A stretch of DNA of 64,000 nucleotides from Dryocosmus kuriphilus (Eukaryota > Arthropoda > Insecta > Hymenoptera > Cynipidae). The stretch lies in the NCBI GenBank assembly GCA_038277395.1, contig CM076191.1:176870552-176934551 (forward strand), in the 5' to 3' direction. Each line of letters opens with the position of its first letter. Position 1 is the stretch's first letter. Position numbers and translations under genes: made by a program. The notes under the pieces were generated by a model. It was not told the DNA's origin. It was given only the letters and a program-made list of their open reading frames with translations, and did no database searches. Shown piece after piece: positions 56,891 through 64,000 of the stretch.

Positions 56891-57255
56891 CCTGGAAAAA
56901 GGCAATTTTTTATTCTTACATTCTCATCTGAATGCGAAGGTATTAATATTTTTTTTATTTGAAAAGAAAGCTGAGGTTCTTTCCTTCAAAAACTATCAGG
57001 TTAAAAAGTGGGATTCTAATTTTTTATTTATGAAAATAAGCATTTAGTGTTTTTTGAGACAATTTCACCTTTTTGGCGATTTTGGACTGTTAATTATCCA
57101 TTTAAAAAATGTTGTCTACCACGGTTTTTTTTTTCTACCACGTTCTTTTTTTTTACTTACAAAAATAAAGGCCAACATTAATAAATTAGACTTTCTCTCA
57201 TACGACACTTTTTTTTTTTAACTTGTTTTTGATCTAGAAAGAAAGCTAGCGAGAA
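56891..57255. other. AT-rich spacer
   Basis: Poly-T rich; no gene. Confidence 0.4.
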
Positions 57256-57760
57256 AATAGGCAATAGTTTAGACCTAAAATTATTCAATTTTAAAGGTTT
57301 ATGCATTTATTAAAATCTAAAGGTTTATGCATTTATTAAATTTTATAAAACTTATGAAAAAGTAGTTTTGGTAAGTATTGGAAATCCAATTCGTAATGGT
57401 GAAAAAACTACTGGTGGATCCAATATTTACCAATACTGTTTTTATGAGCTTTTTAAATTATACTATTTTCAAAAATATCATTTTAAACCAAACGATCTGG
57501 TATACATCAATCTAAACGCAGCTTAAAGAATTTAATTAAAAATGCTTTCAATTAAAGAAATATTTCGAAAATAACACTAAAAATTACTTTCAAAAGAAGC
57601 CAATAAAAATAAAACAGTGACACACTGGTAATAAGCATTGAAAATTTTATACTTTCAAATTTTTAACATTAAAAACTAAACAATTACAAAAGTACAAATC
57701 TAAAAATTGAAATTATCAAATTAAATCCTTAAAAATTAAACAATTTTACAAACAAGTAGT
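57256..57760 (+). repeat. Dispersed direct repeat, copy 2 (~500 bp)
   Basis: Partner of 51278-51750. It has a local duplication of AAAGGTTTATGCATTTATTA near 57291-57330 not seen in copy 1. Confidence 0.8.
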
Positions 57761-58402
57761 ATTTAATAGTATTTAATTAGTATTATTAATTTTACACTAC
57801 TTATTATAATTTTCGGAAATGCTATGTTTATCTTGTGACGTTGAATGTCAAACTTTTCTAACCTTCAAAAAGCTTTGCTCCTGTTTTACCGTTAAATGTT
57901 AAGCAAATCGAGAAAACCAGCGCTCGACTTCGTAGCACGGTGAGGGCACCACCTACATAGGGCAGAAAAAGTGATTACCTATGTATATAATTCCCCCCTC
58001 TGACACCCTGTTTCGCAATTACCTTTATAATATCTTTGCCTACTCTTCTATTTTGCCGTTCGCTCTTTTCTTGTAAAACGTATTTTATTGATGTAACAAG
58101 ATTATACTACTATTCTCCTACTCGATTCACGTGTTACAATACCAATAATTTTACAAAGATTCAGCATACTAACGAAGTTACGGTTTTTCTATATTACCAA
58201 CAAAAGTAAAATCATCGACAAACATTAAGAAATATTAAAATATGTTGCACGCGCATAAGCTATCACCAAAGATATTATCTTTGCTATCACTATGTAATGG
58301 CAGATAATAGGTAACAAGGTCAAGTGATTACTACAGGATTCATTGGGCTTTTTTGAAAGAGGAATAGAGAGCAAGAATTCGAACATGCTTGAATTACTAT
58401 TC
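57761..58402. other. Spacer
   Basis: AT-rich with a small palindromic stretch near 58260-58300 (AGATATTATCTT). No gene. Confidence 0.4.
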
Positions 58403-59038
58403 CATTCTCATCAGAGAAGGTATTAGATTTATGTAAAATTTGACATTCGCGGATTTCATGAAATCTCCACGTTTTGAGACCTCCTGAATCCGAAAAAAAA
58501 AAAAAAAATCGGTTTTTACGACGATGTCTGTCTGTCTGTTGTCGTCGTCGTCGCCGTTGTCGTTGGAGACTGTTCCCACGATAACTTTCGAAGGACTAAT
58601 CGGATTGGAATGCGCTTTGGTACACCTCTTTAAGGAGTAAAAAGAAAGAACGAGTTCGTTAACCAGCGGTTTCTGACCAACGGTTATGATTTTATATCCA
58701 TAAAAAACGGTTTTCACAAAATACAAAAATCCATTTTCCGGCTAAACTATGAGAGGTGCAAAAAAAATGTAAGAAGGTAAAATTGTTCATCTCAAAAAAG
58801 TCTACAAATTTTGTCTTAACCGTTTTTTGATAAAATGAACGGTTTTTGTTTTAATCAAGAAAACGCTATTAAAATTTTAAAAAACTGGTTTCCCGCCAAA
58901 ATATTCAAGATACAAAAAATGGTAAAGAACAAAGTTGTTCAATTCAAAAAGATCTACAAATTTTCTTTTAAGCATTTTTTGATAAAATTCCGTAGGCGCG
59001 CTCATACTTCGCGCGAAGCGCGCGATGAGATTTTTTTT
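58403..59038 (+). repeat. GCG-palindrome repeat family, copy G (internal deletion)
   Basis: Starts CATTCTCATCAGAGAAGG and runs to the second subrepeat. It then joins at about 58990 to a CGCGCTCATACTTCGCGCGA end block, so subrepeats three and four and the CGAGCGCGAAGCG section are missing. Confidence 0.85.
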
Positions 59039-59300
59039 ACGTTAAGTTGGTGTAAATCCAGTTATAGATCACCTAATCCAAAAATCTATATATCCAAACA
59101 AAACCCAGTTTAAAAATTTACTTGGCTTTGCAAATATTGCATATATGACATATTTTGGCCAAATTTAGTGAGATAGAAGACAGAATCTTATTTTTTTGAG
59201 AACGGAATCTCGCAAAATATTTCAAAAATAGATTTTATCATTGTACGAAAGATGAACCCATACTTGTAAGTGGACATTTTCAGACAATCGTACAAGAAAG
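59039..59300. other. Spacer at the turn of the inverted cluster
   Basis: 262 bp of unique-looking AT-rich sequence between copy G (+) and copy H (-), the point where copy orientation flips. Confidence 0.5.
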
Positions 59301-60424
59301 AATCTGCCCGCTGCGCGGGCACATTCTCATCGCGCGCCGCGCTTCGCGCGAAGTATGACCGCGCCTGTGGCGCGCGTCTGTTGGCACTCGCGCTTCGCGC
59401 TCGACATTTGACTCGCGCTTTGCGCTCGATAAGTTATTTACGGTACTCACGCTTCGCACTCGATAGATTATTCACCTCGCGCTACGCGCTGGGTGTTTAT
59501 GGATCGTAGAAACCTTTAAATTAAAAATTACAAAAGAAATTATTTTACTTAAGGCTCTATCGCCCTTAAGGCATACATTCTCATCATGACACTCGCGCTT
59601 CGCGCTCGATAATTACATTTTTTTTAAACACATTATAGATTGGTAAAGTTTTTTAGTGATATTCCAAATTTCGCAATAGAGGATTTCGATTCTTAAAAGT
59701 AAAACGATGAGTCTTATAAATAACATTTGTAGCTCTTTCCAAGGTGAACAATTCTGCTTGTTAATATTTTCTCATATCTTGCATAGTTTTGCTGAAAAGT
59801 GGTTTTCTTTATATTTCATAACATATTTCACGAATAACTCAAAAAATACGCGTCTGCTCAAAAAAATGATAGAGAGCAAATTTGTAGATCTTTTTGAGGC
59901 GAAAAACTTTGTTTATTATTATTTTTCCGTATCTTCCATAGTTTGGCGGGATATTTGAAATCTTTAATTTTTAATAATGTTTTATCGATTAAAACAAAAA
60001 CCGTGCATTTTATCAAAAAATGGTTGAAACAAAATTTGTAGATCTTTTTAAATTGAACAACTTTGTTCTTTACCATTTTTTTGTATCTTGGATATTTTGG
60101 CGGGAAACCACAGTTTTTTAATTTTAATAGCGTTTTCTTGATTAAAACAAAAACCGTTCATTTTATCGAAAAACGGTTAAGACGAAATTTGTAGATTTTT
60201 TTGAGATGAACAATTTTACTTTCTTACGTTTTTTTTGTATCTCTCATAGTTTAGTCGGAAAATGAATTTCTTGATTTTGTGTAAACCGTTTTTGATGGAT
60301 AAAACCATAACCGTTGGTCAAAAACCGCTGGTTAACGAACTCGTCCTTTCTTTTTGGACCTTAAAGTAGTGTGCCAAAGCGCAATCCAATCCGATTAGTC
60401 CTTCGAAAGTTATCGTGGGAACAG

Positions 60425-60456
<32 letters not shown>

Positions 60457-60600
60457 AACGACGACAACGCGAACAGACAGACAGACACGGTCGTAAAAAC
60501 CACTTTTTCGGGTTCAGGAGGTCTTAAAACGTGGAAATTTCATGAAATCCGCGAAAGTCAAATTTTGCATAAATCTAATACCTTCTCTGATGAGAATGTA
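59301..60600 (-). repeat. GCG-palindrome repeat family, copy H (complete short form)
   Basis: Full unit in reverse: AATCTGCCCGCTGCGCGGGC hairpin end, GCG palindromes, four subrepeats, GACAACGACAACGAC microsatellite (60424-60470), then CTCTGATGAGAATGTA. Copy I begins at the next base. Confidence 0.9.
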
Positions 60601-61702
60601 AAAATCTGCCCGCTTCGCGGGCACATTCTCATCGCCCGCCTCGTGCGCCGCGCTTCGCGCGAAGTATAAGCCTGCCTAAGGCGCGCGTCTGTTGGCACTC
60701 GCGCTTCGCGCTCGATAAATTATTCACCTCGCGCTACGCGCTCGGTGTTTATAGATTGTATAAACCTTTAAATTAGAAATTACAAAAGAAATTATTTTAC
60801 TTAAGGCTCTATCGCCCTTAAGGAATACATTCTCACCATGACACCCGCACTTCGCGCTCGATAATTACGTTTTTTTAAAACACATTGTAGATTGGTAAAG
60901 TTTTTTAGTGATTTTCCAAATTTTCACAATACAGGATTTCGATTCTTAAAAGTAAACCGACGAGTCTTATAAATAAATTTTGTAGCTCTTTCCAAGGTGA
61001 ACAATTCTGCTTGTCAATATTTTCTCATATCTTGCATAGTTTTGCTGAAAAGTGGTTTTCTTTATATTTCATAACATATTTCACGAATAACTCAAAAACT
61101 ACGCGTCTGCTCAAAAAAATGATAGAGAGCAAAGTATATCTTTTTGAGGCGAACAACTTTGTTTATTATCATTTTTCCGTATCTTGCATAGTTTGGCGGG
61201 AAATTTGAAATTTTTTATTTTTAATAACATTTTATCGATTAAAACAAAAACCGTTCATTTTATCAAAAAACGGTTAAGACAAAATTTGTAGATTTTTTTA
61301 AGATGAACAATTTTACTTTCTTACATTTTTTTTGTATCTCTCATAGTTTAACCGGAAAATGGATGTTTTGATTTTGTGAAAACAGTTTTTGATGGATAAA
61401 GCCATAACCGTTCGTCAAAAACCGCTGGTTAACGAACTCGTCCTTTCTTTTTACCCCTTAAAGAAGTGTACCAAAGCGCACTCCAATCCGATTAGTCCTT
61501 CGAAAGTTATCGTGGGAACAGACTCCAACGACGACGACAACGACGACAACGACGACGACAACAAGGACAACGCCAACAGACAGACAGACACGGTCGTAAA
61601 AACCATTTTTTCGGATTCAGGAGGTCTTAAAACGTGGAGATTTCATGAAATCCGCGAAAGTCAAATTTTGCATAAATCTAATACCTTCTCTGATGAGAAT
61701 GC
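60601..61702 (-). repeat. GCG-palindrome repeat family, copy I (internal deletion)
   Basis: Directly abuts copy H head to tail. One of the four subrepeats is missing (the AACATTTTATCGATT region joins early to TTCATTTTATC near 61255). The GCG end and microsatellite are present. Confidence 0.85.
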
Positions 61703-61956
61703 ATAAAATGTTTGACCTACCACAACAGCAGAGACTAGACTTATAGAAAGTACTATTTCCAGGAAAATGTTATTTGTACATAAGTGTACAATTCCCCAGT
61801 TGGCACAATCGCCATCTTTCTATGTATATTACGTTATGTAATAAACTCGGGCCGTAAATTACGTATGAAACTTCAGGTAATATACCTAAAATATATTACG
61901 TGCAAAACCATGGTAATTCGTTTCTAAGCAAAATATAAAATAATACAATATAAAAA
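61703..61956. other. Unique spacer between copies I and J
   Basis: About 250 bp without recognised feature; includes several ATTACGT words. Confidence 0.4.
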
Positions 61957-63376
61957 AATCTGCCCGCTGCGCGGGCACATTCTCATCGCGCGCTACGCGC
62001 GCCGCGCTAACTATGAGAGCGCCTATGGCGCGCGTCTGTTGGCACTCGCGCTTCGCGCTCGACATTTGACTCGCGCTGCGCGCTCGATACGTTATTTACG
62101 GCACTCACGCTTCGCGCTCGATAGATTATTCACCTCGCGCTACGCGCTCGGTGTTTACAGATCGTATAAACCTTTGAATTAGAAATTACAAAAGAAATTA
62201 TTTTACTTAAGGCTCTATCGCCCTTAAGGAATACATTCTCATCATGACACTCGCGCTTCGCGCTCGATAATTACATTTTTTTAAAACACATTATAGATTG
62301 GTAAAGCTCTTTTTGATTTTCCAAATTTTTACAATACAGGAGTTCGATTCTTAAAAGTAAAGCGATGAGTCTTATGAATAAATTTTGTAGCTATTTCCAA
62401 GGTGAACAATTCTGCTTGTTAATATTTTCTCATATCTTGCACAGTTTTGCTGAAAAGTGGTTTTCTTTATATTTCATAACATATTTCACGAATAACTCAA
62501 AAACTACGCGTCTGATCACAAAAACGATAGAGAGCAAATTTGTAGACAATTTGGAGAGGAACAACTTTGTTTATTATTATTTTTCCGTATCTTCCATAGT
62601 TTGGCGGAAAATTTTAAATCTTTAATTTTTAATAAGGTTTTATCGATTAAAACAAAAACCGTGCATTTTATGAAAAAATGGTTGAAACAAAATTTTGTAT
62701 ATCTTTTTAAACTGAACAACTTTGTACTTTACCATTTTTTGGTATCTTGAACATTTTGGCGGGAAACCACAGTTCTTTAATTTTAATAGCGTTTTCTTGA
62801 TTAAAACAAAAACCGTGCATTTTATCAAAAAACGGTTAAGACAAAATTTGTAGATTTTTTTGAGGTGAACAATTTTACTTTCTTACGTTTTTTTTGTATT
62901 TCTGATATTTTAGCCGGAAAATGGATTTTTTGATTTTGTGAAAACCGTTTTTGATGGATAAAACCATAACCGTTGGTCAAAAACCGCTGGTCAACGAACT
63001 CGTCCTTTCTTTTTGGACCTTAAAGAAGTGTGCCACAGCGCAATCCAATCCGATTAGTCCTTCGAAAGTTATCGCGACCACAGACGACGACAACGCCAAC
63101 GTCGACGACAACGACAACGACAACAGACAGTCAGACACCGTCGTAAAAACCGTTTTTTTTCTGATTCAGGGGGTCTCAAAACGTGGAGATTTCATGAAAT
63201 CCGCGAAAGTCAAATTTTGCATAAATCTAATACCTTCTCTGATGAGAATGTAAAAAATTGCATTTTTCAGCCAAACTGTGTAAAAAATGAAGAAATTTAC
63301 GTTTTAGATATAAATTCATTGATTGGTGAGCGCGAGACAGGTGATGAGAATGCGCCTGAGTAGCGGGCAGATTTTT
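61957..63376 (-). repeat. GCG-palindrome repeat family, copy J (long form)
   Basis: Full unit plus the same ~125-bp extension as copy E (63253-63376), ending CTGAGTAGCGGGCAGATTTT. The outer ends form inverted repeats. Confidence 0.85.
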
Positions 63377-63389
63377 CAATAACTTTAAA

Positions 63390-64000
63390 TAACTTTTATT
63401 GACTGTATAGTAATGTATTTTTTGATGAAAAGAACGGTTTTATACGTTTAATGAAGAAAGTATGGGTTGTATCAAAAAATGTTTCCAAGGGAATTTGTAG
63501 GTCCTTGGAAGGTGAATAATTCTGCTTCTTGATATTTTCACGTATCTCGCATCCTTTTGCGAAAAAGTAGATTTTTTTATACGAATTAACATATTTCACG
63601 AATAACTCAAAAACTACGCGTCGGATCAAAAAAATGACAGAGAGCAAGCTTGTAGATCTCTTTGAGCTGAACAATCTTACTTCCTTAGATTTTTTTTGTA
63701 TCTCTCATAGTTTAGCCGGAAAATGGATTTTTTGATTTTGTGAAAACCGTTTTTGATCAATAAAACCATAACCGTTGGTCAAAAGTGGCCGGTTAACGAA
63801 TTCGTCCTTACTTTTTACACTTTAAAGAAGTGTGCCAAAGCGCAATCCAATCCGATTAGTCCTTCGAAAGTTATCGTGTCCACAGACTACGACGACAACA
63901 ACAACGACGACAACGACGACAACAACGACAGACAGACACCAACGTAAAACCTTTTTTTTTCGGGCTCAGGGGGTCATGAAACGTGGAGATTTCATGAAAT
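63390..64000 (-). repeat. GCG-palindrome repeat family, copy K (cut by window end)
   Basis: A diverged member without the GCG end. It enters at a subrepeat-like region, keeps CACGAATAACTCAAAAACTA, AATCCAATCCGATTAGTCC and a GACGACAACAAC microsatellite, and leaves the window within GGAGATTTCATGAAAT. Confidence 0.8.

Overview
This window looks like intergenic, repeat-dominated DNA from an arthropod, most likely an insect. It is AT-rich and carries a mariner element, a Jockey-type LINE, hAT-type and TA-target MITEs, a probable solo LTR and a broken CYP9-like cytochrome P450. The P450 resembles hymenopteran CYP9 genes, so a wasp-like host is my guess, held weakly. I find no convincing intact host protein gene, tRNA or rRNA. 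Nearly all open frames are by-products of tandem repeats or of multi-copy repeats.

Left end (1-4456): a 42-bp satellite of about 85 units, with a near-identical 1214-bp higher-order duplication. It is followed by degenerate ~160-bp repeats and is bracketed by inverted terminal repeats of about 111 bp, so the satellite appears to lie inside a foldback-like element. From 4457 to 23540 there is AT-rich spacer with a 0.7-kb hairpin (6062-6800), GC-rich patches, the first copies of an abundant repeat family (11098-12378; remnant near 14890), a 160-bp tandem array, an 848-bp TA-flanked MITE and an internally deleted mariner inside a TA microsatellite.

Middle (23541-44176): an old copy of the abundant family, a decayed P450 on the minus strand (24450-25875), a miRNA-sized hairpin (29706-29777), several tandem and inverted duplications, a foldback-like structure with 18-bp minisatellites in its arms (34187-37104) that encloses two smaller elements, a TA-flanked MITE inserted in older repeats (39089-39562), and a probable 1.5-kb solo LTR in a TA microsatellite (42447-43977).

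Right end (44177-64000): the abundant family dominates. This is a ~1.3-kb unit with GCG-rich palindromes, a (GTCGTT)n-type microsatellite and four ~156-bp internal subrepeats. One copy is split by a Jockey LINE (44650-49622), whose reverse-transcriptase region is in turn split by a 276-bp hAT-type MITE (46059-46334), a three-level nest. From 52909 to 59038 four copies point one way, and from 59301 to the window end four copies point the other way. The LINE ORF1 (gag-like, 397 aa) is still open; its ORF2 is broken by frameshifts, a stop and the MITE. Nothing here forms a pathway; the content records successive waves of mobile DNA.
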